Shown: positions 18,303 through 27,229, numbered from the stretch's first letter. The stretch is DNA of 64,000 nt from Chloracidobacterium sp. (GCA_016720705.1 JADKKB010000007.1:1116001-1180000); one strand, 5' to 3'. Numbers and translations: made by a program. The notes: generated by a model not told the origin, from the sequence alone.

Positions 18303-19415
18303 CTACTTTGCTTTACGAGACTCAGCAGTCAGATCAAAATACAGCTTTTCTGTCAGATCCACCATTCTTTTTAGTGAGAATCTGTCTGCTGCAATTTCAC
18401 GCAACTTTTCACCGCTGCTTTTCGCAAGCTCATCGTCATCTAGCATCGACCTGATCGCTACCGAAAGTGCGAGCGGATCGGCGATCGGTGTGAGACGGCC
18501 GACATTGCCGAGCAATTCTTTGGCTCCGTCCGTCGCTGTGGCGACGACGGCCTTTCCGCGAGTCATCGCCTCGAGCAATGCCAACCCAAAACTCTCAGAA
18601 TGCGACGGCGAAACAAACAGATCGATCGCCGCGAAGAACGGTGAGGTGTCGTCCAGCCAATCCAACCACAAGAATCGGCTTTCGAGCCCAAAAACTTTGA
18701 CCAACCGTCTTAATTCTCGCCTAAATCGCCTGTCCGCAGTATTGTCCTTTCCTGCGATCACAAAGTACGCCCGCTCGTCCGTCTTGGCGATCTCATTGGC
18801 CGCCAGCACCAGATCTCGCTGTCCCTTTAGCGGTTTAAGTTCGCCCATCGTACCAATGAGCTTGGCATCCGCCGGTATCTTATGAAAAGCACGAAATTCT
18901 CTGCCAAGACGTTCACTGTCTGCGAGGTCGGGGATGCGGAGTCCATTATTGATAACAGCCACCTTTTCGGACGGAAATATCTTTTCCAGTTGGCCCCGGA
19001 CCGCCGGCGACACCGCGATCGCCTTATCGACATTATTGAGGGCAAATCGATGAAACGGCTTGAGCGAAAACATTACGTGACGGGTCAATACAAACCGGGT
19101 TTCCTTTGAGATGCGGCACGCCACGCCGGCCGCCAGATAGTCGCGGGCAACGTGAGCGTGGATGATATCGATCTTCTTTTCATTGAGAAACCGGCCGATC
19201 CGCTTGGCACTGAACATCCCGAATGAATTGCGGATCGACACGTGTAAAAAATTATCCTGCGGCACAAAGTCGAGACTGCTCTCCCATTCATTGGTCGGCC
19301 GAAGTGCAACAAAGACATCGTGTCCTCGGTCCTGAAGGCCGCGGCACAGATCTACCATATGCCGCTCACCGCCGCCGAATGTTTTTGCCGATGATATTTG
19401 CAGGATACGCATCAT
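18303..19415 (-). CDS. Glycosyltransferase family 4
   Basis: About 370 residues with the GT-B fold. The N-terminus ILQISSAKTFGGGERHMVDLC is the acceptor-side Rossmann start with the GGGE loop. The C-terminal domain has SPSHSESFGLALLEAMTRG, containing the E-x7-E motif that binds the nucleotide sugar. Starts at 19418 (TTG), 19415 or 19412 (ATG) are all possible; the ATG at 19415 is used here. Donor and acceptor are unknown. It lies next to the debranching enzyme and outside the main polysaccharide cluster. Confidence 0.88.
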   Translation of the reverse strand: MMRILQISSAKTFGGGERHMVDLCRGLQDRGHDVFVALRPTNEWESSLDFVPQDNFLHVSIRNSFGMFSAKRIGRFLNEKKIDIIHAHVARDYLAAGVACRISKETRFVLTRHVMFSLKPFHRFALNNVDKAIAVSPAVRGQLEKIFPSEKVAVINNGLRIPDLADSERLGREFRAFHKIPADAKLIGTMGELKPLKGQRDLVLAANEIAKTDERAYFVIAGKDNTADRRFRRELRRLVKVFGLESRFLWLDWLDDTSPFFAAIDLFVSPSHSESFGLALLEAMTRGKAVVATATDGAKELLGNVGRLTPIADPLALSVAIRSMLDDDELAKSSGEKLREIAADRFSLKRMVDLTEKLYFDLTAESRKAK

Positions 19416-19440
19416 CAAAAGAGTACACGGATAAAATGAT

Positions 19441-19472
19441 AAAAAAAAGGCACGCTTGCGAACAAGCGTGCC
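19441..19472 (-). terminator. Rho-independent terminator of the TonB-receptor gene
   Basis: On the minus strand GGCACGCTTG-TTCG-CAAGCGTGCC is followed by eight T. The 10-bp stem is perfect, with a stable UUCG tetraloop, 24 bases after the receptor stop codon. Confidence 0.93.
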
Positions 19473-19495
19473 TAAACTTCCGTCTGACCGGAAAA

Positions 19496-22400
19496 TTAGA
19501 ATTGGAATCTAGCACCGAGCTGCATCTGGAATACCTGCTGGCCCGGATTTAATCCTGAGAGATTCAGCTTACCGTTGTTGGTAGCCGAAGGACTCTGTTG
19601 GATCAAATTCAAGAAGTTGATATTCGTGATGCCGCTAAGGCCACAAACGTTATTTGACGTAGCGCAATAGTTCGTTGTGGACGATCCTGAGAACTGACTG
19701 TCCGAACGATTCATTACGTTAAAGAACTCTGCACTAAGCAAAAGTTTGCGGGTCTCGCCAAACTTGATGCCCTTTTGAACGCGAAGGTCGACGTTGTAGA
19801 TCGGACGATTCGTAAAGTAATTACGTCTCAATTCCAATCCCGGTGCCGTCATCGGTCGCTCGTTGCTATTTCCGTCGCCGTTAAGGTCGGATCCGACGCG
19901 TGAATCGACGGGTGAACCCGATCGAAGGCGGATCGCACTTGACAGTTCGAAGCCCCACGGCAGGAAGAAGATAGGATTAGCAACAAACTGGTGACGACGG
20001 TCGAGTCGGGAATTATACATTTCCGAGCTCAGATCGTACGGATTGTCGTACAACACACCGCCGGCATCGCGTTCGTTATCGTCATCCGACATCGAACGTG
20101 AAAGCGTGTAGAACGCATTGATGCGGCCCCACTTACGATTCATATTCATTCGGAGCGTCAACGCACGGTATACCGATCTCGCCGACGAATCGCGGATCTG
20201 AAGAGTTCCGATATTGGTCAGCGGACGAAGCGATCTGTTAACCAGAACGCGACCGGAAACAGGATCGAGACCGGTCGGTGCCGGCAGATTGATGTCGCGG
20301 TTACGCTGCAAATAGATCGTGTTTACTTCTGAGTAGTCAGCACCGATCGTGATGCCGCTCGACACCTGATGCTCAACTCCGCCGCCCCACTGGAACGACT
20401 GCGGATTTTTGAAATCAGGATTGATTCCTACAAAGTTAGCTCCCTGGAAAGCACCGAGGTTAGCCGGCGGATTCGTGGTCGCATTCAGGATCGAGGTCTG
20501 GATCGTCGCGACCTGAGCCGAAGTCAAGATCGGGAGCGATGCGAGCGAGATCGTGTTGAGATTGATACCCAGGATCGCAAATTGGCGATAAACCGTATTA
20601 GGTGTAAATCCGGTGCCGCCCATAATTGCGACGTACTGCGGATTCTGAGTTTCAAACGTTGCCAGATTAAATCCGGCAGACGTAAATGCCGGCGAACCGA
20701 GTGTAACCGAAAGGTCACCTGCCGGATTCCGGAAATTGTTGAACGGTGCCGCAAGCACGATCAGCGGCGTACGTGCATAGTACTCACCAGCAAATCCGCG
20801 GATGACCGTCTTGCCATTGCCCATCGGGTCATATGCAAATCCAATGCGCGGTCCCCATTCATTCTGGCTGTCCGGGATGATCGACGGGTCGAGTTTGCGG
20901 TTGCCAAAGAGGGGCCAAGCTGTGTTGCGGACAAGGTTAAGTACCGGCGTATTGTTTGCCTCGGCACTCGGGTTGTACTGCTTTTCAAAGCGAAGACCAA
21001 AGTTGACCGTCAACTTTTGGTTAATACGCCACGAATCCTGAGCAAAGAACGAAAGTTCTTTGATTCCGTAAGCACCCGACAAATTACCGATCTGCAAGTT
21101 GTAACGGGCCGTGGTCGTATCAAAGCGGCCGCGGACGGTCGCCGTACGATTCGTGCTCATTGCCTCAAGAATACCGGTCGTAGCACTCAGGCCGGAGAAT
21201 GTGTAAACGCCGGTCTGGTTAAATCCAAAGGTCTGGTCGGCAAAAATATCACTGTACTCGCCGCCGAATTTGATCGTGTGAGCACCGGAGATAAAGGTCA
21301 TTGCATCTCCGATCTGGATACGACGATCGTACTGGGTCGTGGGCAGGAAGTTACGTGTTCCGTAAACGCCGATGGCGGTGTTGATATTAGCTAACAACTC
21401 ATTCGGCGTACGCGGACGCGTCTCACGAGCATATTGCCCACGAATTTCGTTAATAAGATTTGACGAGAATGTCGTGATCATCTGACCAACAAAGATGTGG
21501 TTGCGATCTTCTTCCGTACCATTCGTCGAGATCGAACTCGTTGTGGTCGGGTCAAGAGCGGTTTCACCGGTCGAGACGCCGTTGAGTGCCTTGTTGGCGG
21601 CAAAGTTGTAGCGGACATTGAAACGATTCGCATCATTCACGTTCCAGTCGATCTTGCCAAGTACGGCATAGGCATCGTTGGATGATTGATACTGAGCTTC
21701 ATTTCCACGGTAGAAATTGTAAACAGCTGCCTGTCCGGCATCGACGGGTGTCGCAACACCGACTAGATTCTGGAACAGAACCTGACGCGGAGCACGAAAA
21801 CGCTGCTGCTCGTATGACGCGAAGTAAAAGAGTTTGTCCTTTACGATCGGGCCGCCGATCGAACCGCCGAACTGATGCTGGGTCGGTGCGAGGGTAGCCT
21901 GGACACCGAGAGCGTTCAGACGCTGATCGGCAAGTGCCTTGGCAAAATTGTTGCCGGCCGCGAGCTGCTCAGGGCGAAGAAGGTAAAACAGCGAACCGCG
22001 AACTTCGTTCGAACCCGACTTGGTAACCGCATTGACGATACCGCCCGAGCTACGGCCGAATTCAGCCGAATAACCTGCTGCAACTACCTGAAATTCGCGA
22101 ACTGATTCCTGCGGGATCGTAAACGCCGAGTTTGAACGCTCGCCGCCGCGGACACCGCCGAAGAACGGCTGATTGTAGTCGACGCCGTCAACGTTGATGT
22201 TGCTGTTGATACCACGCTGTCCGGAAAGCGAGATCTGTCCGCGTGACGGATCGACCTGTGCGGTCGGCGTCAACGTGACAAAGTCCTGAAAGCGGCGGCC
22301 GTTGATCGGCAGATTCTGGATCGCCGTTTCATTCTGCACCGCGTCAAAGTTGTTCGACGTCGTTTGCACGCCCTCAGCAGTAACCTCGACAACGGCAGAT

Positions 22401-22753
22401 ACGCCGCCGGCTCCGAGTGTTACGTTTGCATCGGTAATACGTCCAACCTGGACCTCGACCTCGAGTACGACCTCGGCAAAGTTAGCTGCGGTCGTCTTGA
22501 CCGTGTACTTGCCCGGCTGCAAAAGCACGAAACGGTAAGTACCGTCTCCGCCCGTTGTCGAAGTTTTGGTTTCGTTTGTCGATTTGCTGATCAGTGTCAA
22601 TGAAGCACTCGGGACAACAGCACCGTTTGAGTCGGTAACTACGCCCGTGATCTGTCCGGAACCCGCCTGTGCCTGACCAAATGATTGGCCGACCGCGACG
22701 AGCACCAACAGGATCATTGCTGATAATGTTTTGCTTGAAAAAATTTTAGTCAT
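19496..22753 (-). CDS. TonB-dependent receptor with carboxypeptidase-regulatory-like domain (Oar-like)
   Basis: Outer-membrane beta-barrel of roughly 1,085 residues, a family greatly expanded in Acidobacteriota. From ATG 22753 (MTKIFSSK) a signal peptide ends at SFGQAQA; an in-frame ATG at 22795 would add 14 residues. Next come a CarboxypepD_reg-like beta sandwich (GQITGVVTDSNGAVVPSA), a plug-like region (NLPINGRRFQDFVTLTP, NINVDGVDYNQPFFGG), and a long barrel ending QLGARFQF with a terminal Phe. It probably imports an oligosaccharide or other large ligand. It is transcribed alone and closed by a strong terminator. The large antisense frames inside it are shadows. Confidence 0.92.
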   Translation of the reverse strand: MTKIFSSKTLSAMILLVLVAVGQSFGQAQAGSGQITGVVTDSNGAVVPSASLTLISKSTNETKTSTTGGDGTYRFVLLQPGKYTVKTTAANFAEVVLEVEVQVGRITDANVTLGAGGVSAVVEVTAEGVQTTSNNFDAVQNETAIQNLPINGRRFQDFVTLTPTAQVDPSRGQISLSGQRGINSNINVDGVDYNQPFFGGVRGGERSNSAFTIPQESVREFQVVAAGYSAEFGRSSGGIVNAVTKSGSNEVRGSLFYLLRPEQLAAGNNFAKALADQRLNALGVQATLAPTQHQFGGSIGGPIVKDKLFYFASYEQQRFRAPRQVLFQNLVGVATPVDAGQAAVYNFYRGNEAQYQSSNDAYAVLGKIDWNVNDANRFNVRYNFAANKALNGVSTGETALDPTTTSSISTNGTEEDRNHIFVGQMITTFSSNLINEIRGQYARETRPRTPNELLANINTAIGVYGTRNFLPTTQYDRRIQIGDAMTFISGAHTIKFGGEYSDIFADQTFGFNQTGVYTFSGLSATTGILEAMSTNRTATVRGRFDTTTARYNLQIGNLSGAYGIKELSFFAQDSWRINQKLTVNFGLRFEKQYNPSAEANNTPVLNLVRNTAWPLFGNRKLDPSIIPDSQNEWGPRIGFAYDPMGNGKTVIRGFAGEYYARTPLIVLAAPFNNFRNPAGDLSVTLGSPAFTSAGFNLATFETQNPQYVAIMGGTGFTPNTVYRQFAILGINLNTISLASLPILTSAQVATIQTSILNATTNPPANLGAFQGANFVGINPDFKNPQSFQWGGGVEHQVSSGITIGADYSEVNTIYLQRNRDINLPAPTGLDPVSGRVLVNRSLRPLTNIGTLQIRDSSARSVYRALTLRMNMNRKWGRINAFYTLSRSMSDDDNERDAGGVLYDNPYDLSSEMYNSRLDRRHQFVANPIFFLPWGFELSSAIRLRSGSPVDSRVGSDLNGDGNSNERPMTAPGLELRRNYFTNRPIYNVDLRVQKGIKFGETRKLLLSAEFFNVMNRSDSQFSGSSTTNYCATSNNVCGLSGITNINFLNLIQQSPSATNNGKLNLSGLNPGQQVFQMQLGARFQF

Positions 22754-23278
22754 CTTGTTTTTATTGACCTCTTTAGGTGAAATCTTCCGGAGCATTATTG
22801 CTATAAATGAATTAGGAAGTTCCCTCTTTCTTTTGATTTTTGGATTTTTATATTACTTTTCGGATTTTATACCGTATTTCCTACAGTTCGCCGTCGCGAA
22901 AAGCAATCATAATGTCGCCGAACCTGCCATCTAAACCTATAATTGACAATCCTTTAGCTTGTAGGTGATTCCTATAATTAACGCATTGTCCGAAGGCCAA
23001 TAACCCGGCGTTTTTAATACGTCCTCGATAATGCAATTTAAGTACCGCAACGACTGTAAATAAGAGTGGCACCCGAGTAAGAAATCCCGGTTAACACATT
23101 GTTAAGTCTTTGTTACGCGTTTGACCCTTGCCTGAGCCCTTAAATTTTTGTCGGCGGCGGGCAACCTTTTGCCTCTCAAATGCATTTTACGAGTGGTCGC
23201 TGCGATACCGTTGTCGGTATTTACGCCCATATTTGTAATTTTTATCGTTACAAATTAGAATGATCGCGACATCTTGGA

Positions 23279-23302
23279 AAACCCTTTTAGATAAAAGGGT
23301 TT
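23279..23302. promoter_or_regulatory. Perfect 11-bp palindrome upstream of the PilZ-like gene's promoter
   Basis: AAACCCTTTTA at 23279-23289 and its exact complement TAAAAGGGTTT at 23292-23302 are separated by two bases. It ends 18 bp before the candidate -35. With almost no loop and no gene reading into it, a dimeric regulator site is more likely than a terminator. Confidence 0.45.
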
Positions 23303-23320
23303 CGGGAACAGTTTGAAAAC

Positions 23321-23349
23321 TTGACTTTTTTGTAATTATGAATTATGTT
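23321..23349 (+). promoter_or_regulatory. Candidate sigma-70 promoter for the PilZ-like gene
   Basis: TTGACT (23321-23326), a 17-base spacer, then TATGTT (23344-23349). This would give a leader of about 60 bases before the ATG at 23415. Confidence 0.5.
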
Positions 23350-23414
23350 TGTCTCGAAATTTGCTGAATCCGATTTTTCAGGGTCAGCGAACTACAATCC
23401 TTAAAGGAGGGAAT

Positions 23415-23816
23415 ATGTCACAGGTAGAACACGCTACGTCATCATACAAAACGCCTATGCATCATCGGATCTTGGCTAATATGCCCGTTCAGGCCAGTTG
23501 GATAGACTCGGTCAGCGGTGAAACCATTACTATTGAGGGAATGACTGAAAACGTTGGTGAAACCAGCACGCTAGTCAATCTCGAAACCTTGCCGCCGGTA
23601 GGCAGCGAGGTCCGTCTTCGACTTATGGAAGAAGATAAGGCGATCATCGAGGTTTCGACTCAGGTCATCCGTGTCGAACGGGATCCGAGCAAACCGCTTG
23701 CCGCACTTAATGTTTCAGATAACTTTAAAAAATGGAAGAACATTGCCGTGACCGCAGCCCAAGCTTGGGTTACACGGCACTGGCAGCTTAACTACGAAGA
23801 AGAATGGGTTAACTAA
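23415..23816 (+). CDS. PilZ-like domain protein
   Basis: 133 residues from the ATG at 23415, chosen because AAAGGAGG stands directly before it; a longer frame from 23349 has no such site. The protein reads as a small beta barrel with a C-terminal helix (KKWKNIAVTAAQAWVTRHW). HHRILANMPVQASWID and GSEVRLRLMEEDKAI fit the PilZ pattern of an RxxxR-type start and a second barrel half. The usual D/NxSxxG is not intact (TENVGETSTLV), so c-di-GMP binding is doubtful. It is transcribed alone, from its own promoter to its own terminator. Confidence 0.65.
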   Translation: MSQVEHATSSYKTPMHHRILANMPVQASWIDSVSGETITIEGMTENVGETSTLVNLETLPPVGSEVRLRLMEEDKAIIEVSTQVIRVERDPSKPLAALNVSDNFKKWKNIAVTAAQAWVTRHWQLNYEEEWVN

Positions 23817-23849
23817 TTAATTATTACCATTATTCGTCATCATACTAGG

Positions 23850-23888
23850 GCGGGGATCCTCAATTATCAGGGGTTCCCCGCTTTACTC
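23850..23888 (+). terminator. Rho-independent terminator after the PilZ-like gene
   Basis: GCGGGGA (23850-23856) pairs with TCCCCGC (23875-23881), with further inner pairing, followed by TTTACTCT. It begins 34 bases after the stop codon. Confidence 0.7.
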
Positions 23889-23953
23889 TTTGCCGGCGGT
23901 TTTAAGATATCGTCAGGCGAACTCCAAACGCCCGTCGGGCATCAATGTTAGAG

Positions 23954-25015
23954 ATGAAAGGTTTACTTGCGATCACTATTTTTCTAGCCCTTTCGATCGG
24001 CGCGATCGGACAGGTTACTCCGTTGACACAGGCGGAATACGTCAAGCTTTTATATTCACTGCAGAAAGATCCGCAGGTAAGGCAGGAAATCGTCGATGCC
24101 CTCAGGAAACGCGGGATCAGCTTTGCGCTGACTGATGGCGTCAGGGGATTGACGCGGTCCAAGAGCAGCGGTGATGAGGAGTTGCAGCGTTCGCTTGAGG
24201 AAGCAGAGCGTCGGCGGCAAAACCCGCAAGGTGCCCAGATGCCTGCGCCAAAGGATGCCGGAGCGATACTCGAGCGCACTCGCGCAAATACGCTTGAGGC
24301 CGTCGGCGAGATGCCAGACTTTGTCGTAAAGCAGCAGATACAGCGATCGTGGGCATTCGGCGGAACCAACAATTTTAAAAATCTCGACCGATTGGTCGTA
24401 GCCGTCAGCTATCGCTCGACCGGCGAAGAGGACTATCGGGTACTTTCGACCAACGGCATCCTAAACAATGACCCGAAATCGAAAGGCAGTTACGAGGACA
24501 CCGGCGGTACGAGTTCGACCGGGGAGTTTGTGACGATGCTCGCTACGGTCTTCAAACCGGAGAGCGAGACAAAATTTGAGATCGTGGACACCGACGTCAT
24601 TCGAACCAGAAAGGTTTTGGTATTCGATTTTGTCGTGCTGAAAGATAAGGCTAAGCAGATGATCACCTCGGCGGGCCGGGTCACGACCGACTCGACAATA
24701 TCGGGGATGAAAGGCCGCGTATGGATCGACCGCGAGATCGGGCGTGTTTTACGTATAGAGAGCGAGGCGACCGAGATCCCGGACAACTTCCCTGTGCGTT
24801 CGGCCAAACGCATCATCGACTACGATTGGGTGACAATCACTGACGGCAAATACCTTTTGCCGCTGCTGTCTGACGTCAGGCTTACAAGCCGCGAGAGCTC
24901 TAAACTGATCGAGACCAGAAACGTGATCAGATTTAAGGATTATCAGAAATACGGAACGGATGTTGTGATCCGGGACGATGATGTCGAGCCGGAGCCTGCG
25001 ACAAAGAAACCTTGA
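23954..25015 (+). CDS. Secreted protein of unknown function
   Basis: About 353 residues from the ATG at 23954; an ATG three codons earlier (23945) is possible. A signal peptide (MKGLLAITIFLALSIGAIGQ) is followed by an acidic/basic helical region (LTQAEYVKLLYSLQKD, then RSLEEAERRRQN). The rest is beta-rich, with many alternating strands (VVAVSYRSTGEEDYRVLS, GRVWIDREIGRVLRIESEA, GKYLLPLLSDVRLTSRES). The strand pattern recalls the LolA-like fold of secreted acidobacterial proteins, but no family is claimed. It lies downstream of the PilZ-like gene's terminator, so it has its own promoter. Confidence 0.75.
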   Translation: MKGLLAITIFLALSIGAIGQVTPLTQAEYVKLLYSLQKDPQVRQEIVDALRKRGISFALTDGVRGLTRSKSSGDEELQRSLEEAERRRQNPQGAQMPAPKDAGAILERTRANTLEAVGEMPDFVVKQQIQRSWAFGGTNNFKNLDRLVVAVSYRSTGEEDYRVLSTNGILNNDPKSKGSYEDTGGTSSTGEFVTMLATVFKPESETKFEIVDTDVIRTRKVLVFDFVVLKDKAKQMITSAGRVTTDSTISGMKGRVWIDREIGRVLRIESEATEIPDNFPVRSAKRIIDYDWVTITDGKYLLPLLSDVRLTSRESSKLIETRNVIRFKDYQKYGTDVVIRDDDVEPEPATKKP

Positions 25016-25031
25016 TCGTAAAAGAGGTCGC

Positions 25032-25175
25032 TTAGTTGAACGAGTAATAAGCACCGGCGGCGATGATGCCTAGCCAGACTAACCCTTTACCGAGAAAAAA
25101 CAGAAACGCAATGATGCCTGCGCGTTTCGTCCACTTTCGGGCGGGACATACGTTTTTGTTAGCGTTTTCGGACAT
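25032..25175 (-). CDS. Small membrane protein, 47 residues
   Basis: A short frame from ATG 25175 to TAA 25032. The N-terminus is hydrophilic and basic (MSENANKNVCPARKWTKR). The remainder is one hydrophobic helix (AGIIAFLFFLGKGLVWLGII) plus a tail with two tyrosines. The inside-positive layout predicts N-in topology with one or two short membrane passes. It lies between two plus-strand genes in the opposite orientation. No strong ribosome site was seen. No known family was recognised; codon use and the clean topology argue that it is real. Confidence 0.5.
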   Translation of the reverse strand: MSENANKNVCPARKWTKRAGIIAFLFFLGKGLVWLGIIAAGAYYSFN

Positions 25176-25235
25176 CTCTGTCCAACATAACTCTTCCGTA
25201 TATTTTTTTCAATACCTGAGGTATAAGTTTTGATA

Positions 25236-25913
25236 ATGTCACGAAATCCGAGTTCTCGATTTACGATTGTCATTTTTTGGCTTATCCTTTCCATAGGCGT
25301 ACTTGGCCAGAGCGGTCCGCCAAAGGAAGACAACAAGCGAGAAGCCGACTTGATCGAACTTACCAAACTCAGCAGATCGATAAAACTCGACATCAAGTAC
25401 GCCACGACTGACAATTTTGTCGGCAAGGTGGTTTATCCCGAAGCAAGGGCTTTCTTGCAAAGACCGGCGGCCGAGGCCGTGGTTCGTGTGCACAAATTAC
25501 TCAAAAAAGAAGGTCTCGGTCTCGTCATTTACGACGGTTATCGGCCGTGGGCGATTACAAAGCTGTTTTGGGAGGTCACACCGGAGGACAAACGGATGTT
25601 TGTTGCCAATCCCGAAAAGGGCTCAAAACACAATCGTGGATGTGCTGTCGACCTCGGCATCTACGACCGAAAAACCGGAAAAGCAATACCTATGCCCTCC
25701 GCCTTCGATGAGTTTTCGGATCGTGCATCGCCCGACTACAAAGGCGGCACCGACGAAGAGCGTGCCAATCGCGACAAACTGCGGCGACTGATGGAAGCCG
25801 CCGGTTTCACCGTCAACGCCAACGAATGGTGGCACTTCGATTTCAAAGCCTGGCAACAATACGCGATCTACAACATTGCGTTTTCCGACATCGAAAAACA
25901 CACCGGACAATAG
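25236..25913 (+). CDS. D-alanyl-D-alanine dipeptidase, VanX/DdpX type (M15D)
   Basis: 225 residues from the ATG at 25236 (a TTG at 25230 is also in frame). An export segment (FTIVIFWLILSIGVLGQ) is followed by the M15D fold. Seen: IYDGYRPWAI with the catalytic arginine region, the zinc motif SKHNRGCAVDLGI (His and Asp ligands), and EWWHFDF with the catalytic Glu and the third ligand His. It cleaves D-Ala-D-Ala in the cell envelope, probably for dipeptide recycling; no vancomycin-resistance genes (vanH, vanA) lie nearby. The family call is strong, the role inferred. Confidence 0.9.
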   Translation: MSRNPSSRFTIVIFWLILSIGVLGQSGPPKEDNKREADLIELTKLSRSIKLDIKYATTDNFVGKVVYPEARAFLQRPAAEAVVRVHKLLKKEGLGLVIYDGYRPWAITKLFWEVTPEDKRMFVANPEKGSKHNRGCAVDLGIYDRKTGKAIPMPSAFDEFSDRASPDYKGGTDEERANRDKLRRLMEAAGFTVNANEWWHFDFKAWQQYAIYNIAFSDIEKHTGQ

Positions 25914-26183
25914 AACAAAAGCCCGTGAATTGACGCCCGAAAGAACTCCGGCTCGCTCACACGATCGAGCGGTATGAATCTGAATCGAGAATTGTAATAT
26001 TGCACGTCTGCCTCCGGCCTTAGACAACAGGCTCGGCCAGCAACTAACGCGGCGTTTTGCGCACCTCTAAATTTGCGGGGTGGAGCCTTTTTTGCCAACC
26101 TTTCTTCCTGCTTCCGAGCCGAACGCCGTTGCACCGTCGAAGTCTCCGGGCTGGCCGATGACTTGAAAGGTCGGAGCATCGAT

Positions 26184-26254
26184 TGCAGAAGCCCGCACGG
26201 AGTAAGGGCGTCCGTCGTCGCGGAGAATGCCCTTACTCCGTGCGGGCTTCTGCA
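26184..26254. repeat. Long palindromic element (REP/MITE-like)
   Basis: GCAGAAGCCCGCACGGAGTA (continuing GGGC, 26185-26209) is repeated exactly in inverse at 26229-26253. One further A:T pair lies outside, giving 26-bp arms, and the loop is 19 bases. Such elements are often dispersed in a genome; only one is in this window, so dispersal is inferred. Confidence 0.75.
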
Positions 26255-26331
26255 CCGGGACCATTCCGAAAGTTTCGATTTGGCGAGAAACGGCCATGCT
26301 ATTTTTGCGAGCGGTGTTACTTGCACATCGT

Positions 26332-26413
26332 AAAAATGGCACGATTTGTGGCTGCAACATATTTGTTGACAATGGCTTACAGGCGGCCCGCGTGTTCAAA
26401 AATGGCACGATTT
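26332..26413 (+). repeat. Two direct repeats of 16 bp
   Basis: AAAAATGGCACGATTT occurs at 26332-26347 and 26398-26413, 66 bp apart. TGGCACGA recurs with small changes at 26414-26432. They lie downstream of the palindrome. No coding role is apparent. Confidence 0.6.
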
Positions 26414-26464
26414 ATGGCACGAATTTTGGCACGGTGAGGGTCGGGGTCTTGCACCGGAAAATAG

Positions 26465-26497
26465 AAAAAAGGCCGGGATCGGCGTCCGGCCTTTTTC
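26465..26497 (-). terminator. Bidirectional-looking terminator after the yceI gene
   Basis: GGCCGG (26471-26476) pairs with CCGGCC (26486-26491), with A6 on one side and T5 on the other. On the minus strand it lies 20 bases after the YceI stop and is followed by TTTTTT. Confidence 0.8.
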
Positions 26498-26517
26498 ATC
26501 TGCACATTGCGGATCGA

Positions 26518-27195
26518 CTATTGTTTTGTTGCTACCGCGGCGGGCTTGGTGCCGTTTGCTTCGATCTGCAAAACGATCTTGACGTCGTCGGAGAGCGTAG
26601 CGATGCCATTCGGCATATTGCCTCCATAATTGACGCCAAAGTCACGTCGATTTATGGACGTTTCAGCCACGATACCCATCTTGGCACCGGCCTTTTCATT
26701 TGCCGGCACCCAACCGGCGATCTGAAACGGAAACGTGATCGATTTGGTCACGCCTTTCATCGTGAAATCGCCGGTGAGCATCAGGGCCTTACCCTTTTTC
26801 TCGACCTTTGTGCTTTTGAAGGTAATGTCGGCAAATTTCTCGACTTCAAAAAAGTCCTTTGAGCGAAGGTGATTGTCGCGTGCGGCGACGCCGGTATCGA
26901 CGCTCGTAGCCTTTGCGGTAAATTCGACCGTGGATCTCGTCACGTCTTTGGCGTCAAAATTTACCGTGCCGGTAAAATCCCTGAAAAATCCGGGAACCTC
27001 GATCAGGCCCATATGCTTGACCTTAAAGTTGATAAAGCTGTGTGCCTTATCAAAACTGTACGCACCGCTGTCGCCTGCGGGCGTATCGGCGGCAAAACGC
27101 TGAGCGAACGAACGATTAACGGCCTGGGCACCTGTCTGAGAAAAAATGACAAATGCTATGACGGCAATGCCGAGGAACAAAGAAACTCTTTTCAT
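26518..27195 (-). CDS. YceI-family periplasmic lipocalin-like protein
   Basis: 225 residues: signal peptide (LFLGIAVIAFVIFSQTGAQA), then the YceI domain, an eight-stranded barrel that binds isoprenoid or amide lipids. Seen: GAYSFDKAHSFINFKVKHMG, the ARDNHLRSKDFFEVEKFADI segment and the FTMKGVTKSITFPF strand, all typical of the family. AGGAG precedes the start. It is the last gene of a minus-strand run with the two PPC-like genes and is closed by a terminator. Confidence 0.92.
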   Translation of the reverse strand: MKRVSLFLGIAVIAFVIFSQTGAQAVNRSFAQRFAADTPAGDSGAYSFDKAHSFINFKVKHMGLIEVPGFFRDFTGTVNFDAKDVTRSTVEFTAKATSVDTGVAARDNHLRSKDFFEVEKFADITFKSTKVEKKGKALMLTGDFTMKGVTKSITFPFQIAGWVPANEKAGAKMGIVAETSINRRDFGVNYGGNMPNGIATLSDDVKIVLQIEANGTKPAAVATKQ

Positions 27196-27229
27196 ATTTT
27201 TAAATATCTCCTGAGATCAGATCAAAAGC

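Larger units (their letters stand above)
22796..23414. other. 620-base divergent intergenic region
   Basis: AT-rich DNA between the TonB receptor and the PilZ-like gene. On the minus strand GGTATAAAAT around 22866-22875 is a possible receptor -10. The plus-strand promoter and palindrome near 23279-23349 are listed separately. A 7-bp inverted repeat (TTTGTAA / TTACAAA) lies near 23233-23256. No convincing gene was seen; a 63-codon minus frame at 22881-23072 has no support. Confidence 0.5.
25914..26464. other. 550-base intergenic region with repeats, no gene seen
   Basis: The short frames here are produced by repeats and are not credible genes. The region holds a 25-bp perfect inverted repeat (26184-26254), a 16-bp direct repeat (26332-26347 and 26398-26413) and, just beyond, a terminator. 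Confidence 0.6.

Noticed and set aside
20369..21394. 341-codon open frame on the plus strand inside the TonB-receptor gene
   Set aside because: Antisense shadow of a highly constrained, long receptor; Arg/Cys-rich product without domains and no ribosome site.
22881..23072. 63-codon minus-strand frame upstream of the TonB receptor
   Set aside because: No ribosome site, no domain, and it covers the likely receptor promoter.
25230..25913. Vancomycin-resistance gene
   Set aside because: VanX-type motifs are present, but no vanH/vanA or VanRS partners; a housekeeping dipeptidase is more likely.
25868..26437. Several overlapping 84-211-codon frames in both directions
   Set aside because: They arise from the palindromic and direct repeats; mirror-like peptides such as SPHGVRA on both strands show this.
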